From assembly GCA_964480635.1 (NCBI GenBank), contig CAYZQE010000070.1:1-12588 (forward strand): a DNA stretch of 12,588 nt, written 5' to 3'. The DNA is from CAYZQE01 sp964480635 (lineage in GTDB: Bacteria > Pseudomonadota > Gammaproteobacteria > GCA-001735895). The notes beneath the pieces were generated by a model. That model saw nothing but the letters and a program-made list of their open reading frames with translations. It made no database searches and had not been told where the DNA came from. This document shows, piece after piece, positions 5,395 to 12,588 of the stretch (positions within the stretch are counted from its first letter, which is position 1; every line of letters begins with the position of its first letter). Both the position numbers and the translations under genes were made by a program.

Positions 5395-6321
5395 ATGCAA
5401 TCTATTACCCTCCCTCTGACACAGCCTCTAAAACTTTGGGTTTTAAGATTAGATAAAAACGACAGCCTCATATCAGGCAATAAGTTTTATAAACTGAAAC
5501 CTTGGGTAAACCAAGCACTTAAACAAAACAAAGCGTTAGTCTCTTGCGGTGGCGCATATTCAAACCATCTACATGCTTTGGCAGCGGCGGGGTTAAAACA
5601 CAACATTCCAACTTATGGATTAGTTCGAGCGCTAGAAATTAATAACCCAACGATCACACTGCAAGATTGTATCGGCATGGGGATGACGCTTATCCCTGTC
5701 ACCCGTGACGACTATAAAAAACGTTATCACACCGATTTTTTAAAGCCTTATCAGCACCATATTAAACAAGATAGTCTGTGGATTGCAGAAGGTGGCATGG
5801 GCGAATTAGCCATTAATGCTTGTGAAGATATCGGCAATGAAATTAATGCCGCTATGGCAGACCAGCCCTTTAATGCCGTTTATATAGCGGTTGGTAGTGG
5901 CGGAACTTTAGCGGGCATTGCTCGAAAATTACACTCTAACATTCAACTTTTTGCTGTACCTGTTATAAAGCATTGGCAAGACGTAAAAACAAACGTCGAT
6001 AATTATTTAACAACAGAACAAGCACAGCGTATTGAATGGCTAGGCCATGCATTTTACGGTGGTTTTGCAAAAGCTAATGCCACACATATTGAATTTATGG
6101 CTCAGTTTGAAGCATTAACTGATATCCCGCTTGACCCTGTGTATACCAGTAAAGTTTTTCGCAAAGTTATTGAATTACACTTAACGCAAAGCAATCCAGA
6201 ACATCGGCCTCTCGTTATTCATACAGGCGGCCTTCAAGGTAGACGATCAATCGTTGACAAAATTAAACAGGTAAAAACAAGCCCCGAATACTTTTCTAGC
6301 TTAGAAAAATTATGGCATTAA
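5395..6321 (+). CDS. PLP enzyme of the ACC deaminase/D-cysteine desulfhydrase family, D-cysteine-type residues
   Basis: A fold-type II PLP enzyme of 308 residues. Lys30 in SGNKFYKL is the expected PLP-binding lysine, SNH at 56-58 corresponds to the catalytic Ser region, and VGSGGTLAG (166-174) is the phosphate loop. At the two positions known to separate the activities, ACC deaminase has Glu after the conserved Tyr and Leu before GG. This protein has Thr251 (DPVYTSK) and Thr277 (HTGG), as in D-cysteine desulfhydrases, so I expect D-cysteine to pyruvate, ammonia and sulfide, not ACC degradation. The N-terminus is shorter than usual. There is no clear ribosome site, and a stop seven codons upstream excludes an earlier start. 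It shares its upstream region, including the IscR box, with grxD and overlaps the hxlR-type gene by 4 bases. Confidence 0.82.
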   Translation: MQSITLPLTQPLKLWVLRLDKNDSLISGNKFYKLKPWVNQALKQNKALVSCGGAYSNHLHALAAAGLKHNIPTYGLVRALEINNPTITLQDCIGMGMTLIPVTRDDYKKRYHTDFLKPYQHHIKQDSLWIAEGGMGELAINACEDIGNEINAAMADQPFNAVYIAVGSGGTLAGIARKLHSNIQLFAVPVIKHWQDVKTNVDNYLTTEQAQRIEWLGHAFYGGFAKANATHIEFMAQFEALTDIPLDPVYTSKVFRKVIELHLTQSNPEHRPLVIHTGGLQGRRSIVDKIKQVKTSPEYFSSLEKLWH

Positions 6322-6641
6322 ACGTTAACACCAAATTCAGCCATTGCATTCAGCACCACTTTTAATTTTTCGCCCAAACGCGTTAACTTATATTCTGTTG
6401 TCGGTGGAACTGTCGCAAACACTTTACGGCTGATTAAACCTTTTGCCTCCAAACTTCTTAAACGCGTCGTCAACACTTTGGGGCTAATGCCAATTAAGGC
6501 TCTTTGTATTTCCGAATAACGCTTTTTTCCCGGTAACAACTCACGAATAACTAGTGTCGTCCATTTTCCTTCGATGAGCTCTGCGGTTTTTTTTACTGGG
6601 CATTCATCATCACAAGCCTTATTTTCTTTTAAACTAACCAT
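6318..6641 (-). CDS. HxlR-family winged-helix transcription regulator
   Basis: A single-domain MarR-like DNA-binding protein. The whole product follows the HxlR pattern: CPVKKTAELIEGKWTTLVIRELLPGKKRYSEIQRAL, then GISPKVLTTRLRSLEAKGLISRK as recognition helix and wing, and TEYKLTRLGEKL. I place the start at the ATG at 6641 (107 residues), with AGGGG 5 bases upstream. A TTG at 6659 would add six residues. Two Cys near the N-terminus (10 and 14 from the ATG, C-DDE-CP) lie where several HxlR proteins carry redox- or electrophile-sensing Cys, so such sensing is plausible. It is divergent from the operon at 6736-8490 and probably controls both itself and that operon. Confidence 0.92.
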   Translation of the reverse strand: MVSLKENKACDDECPVKKTAELIEGKWTTLVIRELLPGKKRYSEIQRALIGISPKVLTTRLRSLEAKGLISRKVFATVPPTTEYKLTRLGEKLKVVLNAMAEFGVNV

Positions 6642-6663
6642 TATGACCCCTACTATCAATTTG

Positions 6664-6703
6664 GTAACTACTTACAAAATGTTACTTAGTTACTTATAGT
6701 AAC
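6664..6703. promoter_or_regulatory. Repeated GTTAC/GTAAC half-sites, probable HxlR-type operator
   Basis: The stretch holds GTAACT (6664-6669), a tandem 8-base repeat GTTACTTA GTTACTTA (6681-6696), and the perfect dyad GTTACT-TAT-AGTAAC (6689-6703). The dyad lies on both predicted -10 elements of the divergent promoters. This arrangement suggests two or more regulator dimers bound side by side. Assigning it to the adjacent HxlR-type gene is inference from position. Confidence 0.65.
6672..6700 (+). promoter_or_regulatory. Promoter of the membrane protein-methyltransferase-GST operon
   Basis: TTACAA (weak -35, 6672-6677), 17 bases, then TATAGT (-10, 6695-6700). The predicted start is near 6707. 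The -10 lies in the GTTACT-TAT-AGTAAC dyad. Confidence 0.5.
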
Positions 6704-6721
6704 AGCCTTCTACCTATTCAA
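6693..6721 (-). promoter_or_regulatory. Promoter of the HxlR-type regulator gene
   Basis: On the minus strand: TTGAAT (-35, 6716-6721), 17 bases, then TATAAG (-10, 6693-6698). The -10 overlaps the -10 of the opposite promoter, so the two probably compete and can be blocked by one bound repressor. Confidence 0.5.
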
Positions 6722-6735
6722 CGAGACTTTATACT

Positions 6736-7113
6736 ATGAAAAAACTAACCTATCTATTATATTTTATTGGCGCTATTCAAATTATTTTAGGCCTTCTTTA
6801 TCTATTTGCACCTGCTTTCTTGCTACAAAACATGGGGCATTCTGTACCTGAACCTGATATTTTTTATCCACTCGCCATGTTATCCGCACGTTTTATCGCT
6901 TATGGCCTTGCGTTTATTTACATTGCCAAAGAAGCGGCAAAAAATGTGCTTTGGATTAAGTTTATGATACTCATTCAGTTTATAGATTTAGGCGCTGGCA
7001 TTTTTTACACCATGAGTGGCATTGTCAATATTGCAGATTCCGGTTTTGCTATGTTTAATGCCACATGGATCATTGCATTGTTATATTTATGGATGCCAAA
7101 ACAAGAGAGCTAA
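6736..7113 (+). CDS. Small four-helix inner-membrane protein, function unknown
   Basis: The 125-residue product is almost entirely membrane-embedded, with four predicted helices (about 5-30, 46-64, 72-94, 103-122). Short polar links include the acidic VPEPD loop after helix 1. The layout recalls small four-helix DoxX-like proteins, but I see no diagnostic motif. The ATG follows a weak GAG ribosome site 10 bases upstream. The methyltransferase gene begins 3 bases after its stop, so they form an operon under the HxlR-type regulator. Confidence 0.75.
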   Translation: MKKLTYLLYFIGAIQIILGLLYLFAPAFLLQNMGHSVPEPDIFYPLAMLSARFIAYGLAFIYIAKEAAKNVLWIKFMILIQFIDLGAGIFYTMSGIVNIADSGFAMFNATWIIALLYLWMPKQES

Positions 7114-7116
7114 ACG

Positions 7117-7803
7117 ATGACTGATTGGCTTAAAAGCAGATATTATCAAGTTCAAATATTACTGATAGCCATTGTTAGACCCACTGAACTTTTTGACCGA
7201 ATTAACCAGCTACTTTGGTATAAAACGGCATTACGTCAGTGGGTTGATGACCAACGCTTTAAAGCAGGTAACACGGTACTTGAAATGGGGTGTGCCACAG
7301 GAGCCTTAAGCGTTTATATTGCTCATTCAGGCTCAATAGTGACGGGCTCTGATTTTTCTAGCAACATGATTCAACGCGCTAAAAACAAGCATAAAAACAT
7401 TGATTTTAGAGTCGCTGATGTTCTTGATTTACCGTTTAAATCAGATCATTTTAATGCCGTTATAGCGACATCGCTCATTAATATCGTCGATGATAAGCAA
7501 CTCGCCATGGATGAATTAACACGCTGCTGTATGCAAGGCGGCATGGTGACTGTATTAGTCCCTTCAGATACATTTAAAGATGAGCAGTTAAAAAACTTAC
7601 ACACCTCTATTGGTGAGTCGGGCTTTTCGGCCGCTGTCTTAAACGCTTGGCATAGCCGCGCACCTAAAATGAATGAACTCGATATGTATAAATTATTTGA
7701 ACATGCTGGGTTAATTCACATATCATCAAAACAATACTTACAAGGCTTTGTGATTTCAATGACTGCCACAAAACCTAAAACAATGATTAACATAACACCC
7801 TAA
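7117..7803 (+). CDS. Class I SAM-dependent methyltransferase
   Basis: The 228-residue product has the Rossmann-type methyltransferase signature. Motif I is VLEMGCATG (54-62), followed by the acidic residue in GSD (Asp79) that should hold the SAM ribose. RVADVLDLPF (98-107) has Asp101 near the adenine, and FNAVIATSLINIVDD is motif IV. The N-terminal ~45 residues are helical and amphipathic, which could bring it to membranes. The substrate cannot be read from the sequence. It is the second gene of an operon with a membrane protein and a GST, so a small-molecule or quinone/lipid-like substrate is possible but unproven. Confidence 0.9.
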   Translation: MTDWLKSRYYQVQILLIAIVRPTELFDRINQLLWYKTALRQWVDDQRFKAGNTVLEMGCATGALSVYIAHSGSIVTGSDFSSNMIQRAKNKHKNIDFRVADVLDLPFKSDHFNAVIATSLINIVDDKQLAMDELTRCCMQGGMVTVLVPSDTFKDEQLKNLHTSIGESGFSAAVLNAWHSRAPKMNELDMYKLFEHAGLIHISSKQYLQGFVISMTATKPKTMINITP

Positions 7804-7812
7804 GGAGTTTTT

Positions 7813-8490
7813 ATGACGACCGACCATGTACCCGAACTCATCAGCTTTAAAGTGTGCCCCTTTGTACAAAGGTCTGCCATTACTTTAAATGAAAAAAATG
7901 TAGCCTTTAAAACAACCTATGTTGATTTGCAAAACTTACCTGATTGGTTTGCTGAGGTGTCACCTTTAGGCAAGGTACCCGTGTTAAAAATAAACGAGAC
8001 CACCGTATTTGAGTCAGCCGTTATTGCCGAATACTTAGATGAATGTTACCCGCCCACCTTACACCCCAGAGACTTATTAACCAAAGCCAGTCACCGCTGT
8101 TGGACTGAATTTGCGTCTGACATTACAATGAATATGTTTTCTATGCTGCATAGCCAAACAGAGGAAGACTTCAGCGAATTAAAAACCAAAGTGGTCGAGC
8201 AGTTTTCTCAAGTCGAGCAAGTTATTAATAAAGAGGGGCCTTTTTTTGCAGGTGAAGCCTTTTCATTAGTCGATGCAGCTTATGCCCCTATTTTTGTCCG
8301 CTTAAAACTCATAGACGATGTTTTTAAATTGAATATTTTTAATGCTAAAGGTCGATTAGCGGTATGGAGTAACGCACTCATCAATCGTGAATCAGTTAAG
8401 AGTTCTGTCGTAGACGATTTTGATGAGATATTTATGGCTTATAGTAAAAACAGTGGTGGTTATATGAGTGAAAAACTATTAGCGTTATGA
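7813..8490 (+). CDS. Glutathione S-transferase family protein
   Basis: The 225-residue product has an N-terminal thioredoxin-fold GST domain and a C-terminal all-helical domain (from about 90). The N-terminal domain carries SFKVCPFVQR with Cys15-Pro-Phe, LGKVPVL with cis-Pro56, and the glutathione gamma-glutamyl contact ES at 67-68. The CPF motif, instead of a catalytic Tyr or Ser, is typical of omega/DHAR-like GSTs that act by thiol transfer. AAGGAG lies 6 bases before the ATG. It is the last gene of the operon controlled by the HxlR-type regulator, and no clear terminator follows. The content suggests protection against electrophiles or oxidants. Confidence 0.93.
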   Translation: MTTDHVPELISFKVCPFVQRSAITLNEKNVAFKTTYVDLQNLPDWFAEVSPLGKVPVLKINETTVFESAVIAEYLDECYPPTLHPRDLLTKASHRCWTEFASDITMNMFSMLHSQTEEDFSELKTKVVEQFSQVEQVINKEGPFFAGEAFSLVDAAYAPIFVRLKLIDDVFKLNIFNAKGRLAVWSNALINRESVKSSVVDDFDEIFMAYSKNSGGYMSEKLLAL

Positions 8491-8501
8491 TTCACTCGTG
8501 G

Positions 8502-8515
8502 ATGATGTGCGTCAT
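8502..8515. repeat. Second copy of the 14-base partial palindrome ATGATGTGCGTCAT
   Basis: The sequence is identical to 3774-3787 in the mscS upstream region. Here the outer flanks do not extend the palindrome (only ATGA/TCAT arms). It lies 12 bases after the GST stop, in the 208-base gap before the histidine kinase. The rest of that gap is AT-rich with a T8 run (8553-8560 area) and a TATAAA at 8570-8575 as a weak -10 candidate. I see no gene or clear terminator there. Confidence 0.45.
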
Positions 8516-8698
8516 AGACAATATTCAAGCAAGCTAGGGTTATTTTCGAAGTATTTTTTTTATTTCAGCTATAAATAGAGGATAGATATTCTGACAACAG
8601 AAAGGCAGCACAATATTTTTTTACATTGCTGTTTCGAGCAAAGCGCTCTATTTATCATCGACTTTTACCGAAGCTAATGGAATTTAATCTAACACCTT

Positions 8699-11245
8699 AT
8701 GGATACTTCGAAAAAATCATTTAAAATCAATCGGTGGCATTCGTTACAATTTCGAATACCCGTTACTTACCTCATTTTAGTTCTTTTACTTCTGTCATTT
8801 ACTTATCTTGTTTTAAACCAAGTCACTCGCCCAAAATTAGAAAGCATTGCCAATACTTTGTATATTGAGTCAGGTGAAAAAATAATTTCAAATATTTATT
8901 TAAAAACATCAACTGCGTCTACTTTGGCTAAAAGCATTGCCCGTGTTATGGAGAACCTTCCCCATGAAGACACAATAATTAAAAAAATATTACCCGAAAT
9001 GTTGATACTTAACACCAGTTTCGACTCTTTTATTGCCGGTGGCGGCATGTGGCCAGAACCTTTTCTATTTAATAAAACAGATAAACGCCATAGTTTTTTT
9101 TGGGGCAAAACGACACAAGGCTCATTATTTTTTGTTGACGATTATAATAGAACCATTGGCCCCAGTTATCATAAAGAAGAATGGTATGCTCCTGTCAAGT
9201 ACATGCCAAAACACTCGGTTTATTGGTCTAAAGCCTATGTTGACCCTTATACCAAGCAACCAATGGTTACTATTTCTACTCCCATGTATAAAAAGGATGT
9301 TTTCTTTGGTGTCATCACTCTTGATTTATATCTGGGCAGGCTTCAAAAACTATTACTCAACACTTCTCAAGTTTTTTCAGGTTATTCATTTATTATCGAT
9401 AGAAATCAAAATTTTATTGCACAGCCACCCCAAAACAAGTTATTTGAGCATAATAATATGCATGTGAAAGCATTCATTAACATGGCCCCGCAACTTTATT
9501 CAACAAACAGACCATCCATACAACCTGACATAGAGAAAAATTCTTTAAAAATCCTAGCCGATAGTTATGATATTGAAGCCAAAGAAGCAACCGCAATTGC
9601 TCACCAAATTAATCATAACCAAGAATCAAATGCATTACATCCTCATTTAATTGCCTCTCATCAAGTCGATGATAGCTTAGACATTAATTTCTTTTATTTA
9701 CCAACCTTAAATTGGCATTTAGTCACTGTCGCTCCCACATCCTTTAAAAATGCGCCCTTTACGCTGGTAGTTAACAGTAGTTTTTTTGCTCAACTTATTG
9801 GCATTTTTATAATTTCATTAATTGGCTTTATTTTATTAAAATTTCATTTAATAAAACCACTTGAGAGCATGGTTAGACAATTCAAAGCCAATAACCATAC
9901 GCTGCCACTCGATACAATCAATTCTCTGCAGAATGAATTAGGGGCTTTGGCCTTTTGGCATAATAAAACAATCTTTGAAAACCTACAGCTTAACCATTCA
10001 CTTAACCAAAAAGTCATAGAACGAACGGAAGAGTTAAAAGCTGAACGGGATAAAGCAGAGTCAAACAGTCATTCACTTCAACGCCGCGAAGAACGCTTAA
10101 AGTTTGCTTTAGCCGTCGCTAATGATGGTGTTTGGGATTACGATTTAAGTAGCGGCAACATTGTTTTTGATGATCGTTGTTACTCTATTTTAGGGTATCA
10201 GATTAATGAATTTCCCAGCACTTTAGACGGTTGGTCTGAAAAAATAAATCCGCCCGAAAAAGATAAAGTAATGACCGCGCTAAATAACTATATTAAAGGC
10301 AAGGAAAACGGATTTGCAATGGAATACTTATTTTTAAATAAAACTAATCATTATGTTTGGGTACGTTCTAAAGGTGCAATAATTTCGCGTAGCTCCAACG
10401 GTAAAGCACTTAGAATAATTGGCACCTTTGCTAATATTGACCATCATAAGCGTATTGAAGATACCATTATAAAAAAATCAATTGAATTACAAATTGCAAA
10501 AGAAGAAGCTGAGTCTGCCAACTTAGAAAAAAGCCGGTTTTTAGCCAACATGTCACATGAGCTTCGCACACCCATGCACGGCATTTTAAGCTTTACCAGC
10601 TTATGCTTAAAACATGTCGAACAAGAGAAGCTTAAGGAATATTTACAACACATTAAAACCAGTGGCAGTCGACTGACTGGACTCTTAAATAATTTATTAG
10701 ATTTATCTAAATTGGAAGCTGGAAAAATGGAGCCTAACTTTGAATTAAATCAAATAAAAAGCACGATTTCAAACAGCATTTGTGAATTATCTGGTTTAAC
10801 TCACGATAAAAACTTAACGATAAGCATTACTGGTGACGATGATATTGCAATAGAGTTTGATGATGAGTTAATCACACAAGTCATGATTAATTTGCTATCC
10901 AATGCCATCAAATTTAGCCCACAAGACTCAACCATTATTATACATTTAGCAATAGATCGTTTTAGCCTCAAAGATAAAAAACAAACTGCTTTAAAAGTGA
11001 GCGTTATTGACCAAGGTATTGGCATACCCGAAGATGAGTTAGAAAGTATCTTTAATAAATTCAGTCAAAGCAGTAAAACGGTGACTAAAGCAGGAGGAAC
11101 AGGTTTAGGCTTACCCATCGTAAAAGAAATTATCACGATACATAATGGCATTGTTTGGGCTCAAAGCCCCATTAATCAGTCTAATAAAAGCCAGTCTAAT
11201 GGCTCAGCTTTTTATTTCATAATCCCCATTAAGCAAAGCCACTAA
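8699..11245 (+). CDS. Membrane sensor histidine kinase (dCache-PAS-HisKA-HATPase)
   Basis: A two-component sensor of 848 residues. TM1 (about 18-40) is followed by a large periplasmic dCache-type sensor (about 45-350), with the motif EEWY (160-163), then YVDPYTKQPMVTISTPM and GVITLDLYL. TM2 spans about 357-381. A short HAMP-like linker (KPLESMVRQF) and a coiled coil (425-465) lead into a PAS domain (465-590, ANDGVWDYDL and YVWVRSKG). The kinase core has the H-box FLANMSHELRTPMHG with phospho-acceptor His620, N-box NLLSNAIKFS (731-740), G1 DQGIGIP (Asp771) and G2 GGTGLGL (799-805). All catalytic parts are present and there is no receiver domain, so it is not a hybrid kinase. The ligand is unknown; dCache domains often bind amino acids or other small molecules. 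The start lacks a clear ribosome site. It is convergent with a response regulator 5 bases away, its likely partner. Confidence 0.95.
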   Translation: MDTSKKSFKINRWHSLQFRIPVTYLILVLLLLSFTYLVLNQVTRPKLESIANTLYIESGEKIISNIYLKTSTASTLAKSIARVMENLPHEDTIIKKILPEMLILNTSFDSFIAGGGMWPEPFLFNKTDKRHSFFWGKTTQGSLFFVDDYNRTIGPSYHKEEWYAPVKYMPKHSVYWSKAYVDPYTKQPMVTISTPMYKKDVFFGVITLDLYLGRLQKLLLNTSQVFSGYSFIIDRNQNFIAQPPQNKLFEHNNMHVKAFINMAPQLYSTNRPSIQPDIEKNSLKILADSYDIEAKEATAIAHQINHNQESNALHPHLIASHQVDDSLDINFFYLPTLNWHLVTVAPTSFKNAPFTLVVNSSFFAQLIGIFIISLIGFILLKFHLIKPLESMVRQFKANNHTLPLDTINSLQNELGALAFWHNKTIFENLQLNHSLNQKVIERTEELKAERDKAESNSHSLQRREERLKFALAVANDGVWDYDLSSGNIVFDDRCYSILGYQINEFPSTLDGWSEKINPPEKDKVMTALNNYIKGKENGFAMEYLFLNKTNHYVWVRSKGAIISRSSNGKALRIIGTFANIDHHKRIEDTIIKKSIELQIAKEEAESANLEKSRFLANMSHELRTPMHGILSFTSLCLKHVEQEKLKEYLQHIKTSGSRLTGLLNNLLDLSKLEAGKMEPNFELNQIKSTISNSICELSGLTHDKNLTISITGDDDIAIEFDDELITQVMINLLSNAIKFSPQDSTIIIHLAIDRFSLKDKKQTALKVSVIDQGIGIPEDELESIFNKFSQSSKTVTKAGGTGLGLPIVKEIITIHNGIVWAQSPINQSNKSQSNGSAFYFIIPIKQSH

Positions 11246-11250
11246 ATGCT

Positions 11251-12363
11251 CTAATTATCCAGTTCTCTAATAATTAGTTCTAGCTTTTGGTCTAATGACA
11301 ACCCAATGTCGAGTAAGTTATTTATTTTTTTACCTGCTGTTGTTACAAAATCATTTAAAACGACTTCTTCCTCTTCTGTTAATTTTAATTGGTGGTAGAT
11401 ATTTTCTAAGTCATCATGCAATGTGTTAAATATCGTCGCCGTTTCAAAATGCTGATCTTTATGTGATTGTTTTAATTCGTCTAAAAGAACAAGCGCCTGA
11501 TCTTTGACATGATGGTTCACATTTTGCGAATGATCTAATTCTTCAACTAACGTTAAACTGTTTAATCGTGCCTCTAAGCCATCTAAAATAATGGCTAAAT
11601 GATCCCTCAAACGACCCGTTCGCTCATCGTCAAATGGCATGTTTCGCACCAATAAAGAGGCGTTTTTGCCATTAAAAATAACCCGCGTTCCATATTCTAT
11701 AATACGCCCCTTATCTTTAGCTCTTTCCATCACTTTTTGTTCAACTATATTTTGACCTTCATCACTTGTTACAAAAAATGATTGCTCAGACACCATCAAC
11801 AAAACACTTCCTTGGTGTCCATAAGCTGCCAAACTGTCTATCGCTAACTGAGCTAACTGTTGAGGAGTTTGAGCTTGATAGGTTTGTTTTAAAAACTCAA
11901 TGACAACACCTAACTCACCCGCATTAGTCATTGATAACATAGCTGTTTTAAAGGCTTCGTCAGATGAAGCCTTTAGCTCTAATGTTCGCTCTTTATTTTT
12001 TAACAGCAGTTCAATTTTATTTTTCAGCTCGCTTTCTTCAAATGGTTTAGTTAAATAATCATCACCGCCTGCTTGATAGCCTGCAATTTTATCTTCTTTA
12101 GATGCTAGCGCCGATACAAAAATGACGGGCAATTCACTGCAATTCGGCATTTTTCTTAATTTTTCGCAGGTTTCTAAACCCGATATACCTGGCATACTGA
12201 CATCCATTAAAATAACATCAGGCGTTTTATTTTCAAGATAACTCAAACACTCTGGGCCATCACTGCATAGCACAGTATTATAATCATCGCCTAAAAATTC
12301 TGTTAAGACGAGTTGATTAATGGCATCGTCATCAACGCCTAAAATACACGGTTTTTCTAACAT
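11251..12363 (-). CDS. Response regulator with GAF-like middle region and no DNA-binding domain
   Basis: The 370-residue product starts with an intact receiver domain (5-123): acidic Asp11/Asp12, phospho-acceptor Asp54 in ILMDVSMPG, Ser84 and Lys106 in TKPF. A coiled linker (124-140) precedes a conserved segment (AMLSMTNAGELGVVIEFLKQTY) and a GAF-like alpha/beta region (about 165-270, including GRIIEYGTRVIFNGKNASLLVRNMP). A helical tail follows (271-370). I see no helix-turn-helix, GGDEF, EAL, HD-GYP or phosphatase motifs, so the output is probably protein-protein interaction. I recall similar architectures in other gammaproteobacteria with no assigned function. GGAG lies 8 bases before the ATG. 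Convergent with the histidine kinase, it is probably the latter's partner. Confidence 0.9.
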   Translation of the reverse strand: MLEKPCILGVDDDAINQLVLTEFLGDDYNTVLCSDGPECLSYLENKTPDVILMDVSMPGISGLETCEKLRKMPNCSELPVIFVSALASKEDKIAGYQAGGDDYLTKPFEESELKNKIELLLKNKERTLELKASSDEAFKTAMLSMTNAGELGVVIEFLKQTYQAQTPQQLAQLAIDSLAAYGHQGSVLLMVSEQSFFVTSDEGQNIVEQKVMERAKDKGRIIEYGTRVIFNGKNASLLVRNMPFDDERTGRLRDHLAIILDGLEARLNSLTLVEELDHSQNVNHHVKDQALVLLDELKQSHKDQHFETATIFNTLHDDLENIYHQLKLTEEEEVVLNDFVTTAGKKINNLLDIGLSLDQKLELIIRELDN

Positions 12364-12473
12364 TTTATTTCTCCAATTTACGACATTCCTGTACTAGCCT
12401 TATATAGTCGTTATTTGAAAAACCTCATGACATTAAATATTGATTACAAAATTATCAGAAAAACCCTACAAGA

Positions 12474-12588
12474 TTAAACCCTTTGGCTTTGTAACCAAAA
12501 ATCTAGCAATGCGCAGCGCCATAATTTACTGCCATTAAGCTTAGTGAAATACTGCTCACGCTTTAATTGTGGTCTGTCCCACATTTCT
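12474..12588 (-). CDS. 3' end of an unrecognised minus-strand gene (partial)
   Basis: From the window edge an open frame reads 37 residues, including WDRPQLKREQYFTKLNG and LWRCALLDFWLQSQRV, to a TAA. The composition is protein-like (Trp, Arg and aromatic residues spread evenly), unlike the AT-rich spacer that follows. An internal ATG near the edge could make it a tiny complete gene, but a truncated longer gene is more likely. I cannot name it. The spacer 12364-12473 holds the leader of the response regulator and no clear terminator. Confidence 0.4.
   Translation of the reverse strand, partial: EMWDRPQLKREQYFTKLNGSKLWRCALLDFWLQSQRV

Noticed and set aside
8608..8640. CAGCACAAT ... ATTGCTG hairpin followed by GAGC/GCTC before the kinase gene
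   Set aside because: The stem needs a two-base bulge and a loop rich in T. It is too weak to call a terminator, riboswitch or small RNA.
9033..9467. 144-codon frame inside the histidine kinase gene
   Set aside because: It is a +1 shadow of the dCache region, where the kinase frame is clearly the coding one.
11251..12363. Idea that kinase and regulator are a split hybrid kinase
   Set aside because: They are on opposite strands, both have complete domains and separate starts, and the regulator has its own ribosome site.

Overview
The window looks like chromosomal DNA of an AT-rich gammaproteobacterium with a polar-type flagellum. The pointers are flgG-flgH-flgI behind a near-consensus sigma54 promoter (RpoN-driven flagellar hierarchies are typical of Pseudomonas/Vibrio-like bacteria), a CGFS glutaredoxin next to an IscR-type box, and an MscS channel. 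Genus cannot be fixed from the sequence alone. No phage, plasmid, transposase, CRISPR, rRNA or tRNA genes are visible, and no gene-free stretch exceeds 300 bases.

Left part (1-2710, minus strand): the flagellar operon flgG-flgH-flgI, with what is probably the first codons of flgJ at the edge. It begins at flgG instead of flgB or flgF. A sigma54 -24/-12 element at 2695-2710 sits just upstream. A perfect 11-bp inverted repeat at 2665-2694 contains the flgG Shine-Dalgarno sequence. The predicted sigma54 start lies inside this repeat, so only longer read-through transcripts could hide the ribosome site. This is the most interesting regulatory arrangement in the window.

Middle (2775-6321): a divergent GreA/GreB-like factor with a TTG start; a small Met-rich, four-Cys exported protein of unknown function, convergent with it; an MscS-family channel; a REP-like palindrome between convergent genes; and grxD divergent from a D-cysteine-desulfhydrase-like PLP enzyme. 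An excellent IscR type 1 box (5327-5351) lies over the predicted grxD promoter.

Right of this (6318-8490): an HxlR-family regulator divergent from a three-gene operon (four-helix membrane protein, SAM methyltransferase, glutathione S-transferase). Repeated GTTAC/GTAAC half-sites cover overlapping divergent promoters. This looks like a locally controlled stress or detoxification module.

Right end (8699-12363): a membrane dCache-PAS histidine kinase and a convergent response regulator with a receiver domain, a GAF-like middle region and no DNA-binding domain; they are probably partners. The last ~110 bases hold the 3' end of an unrecognised minus-strand gene.
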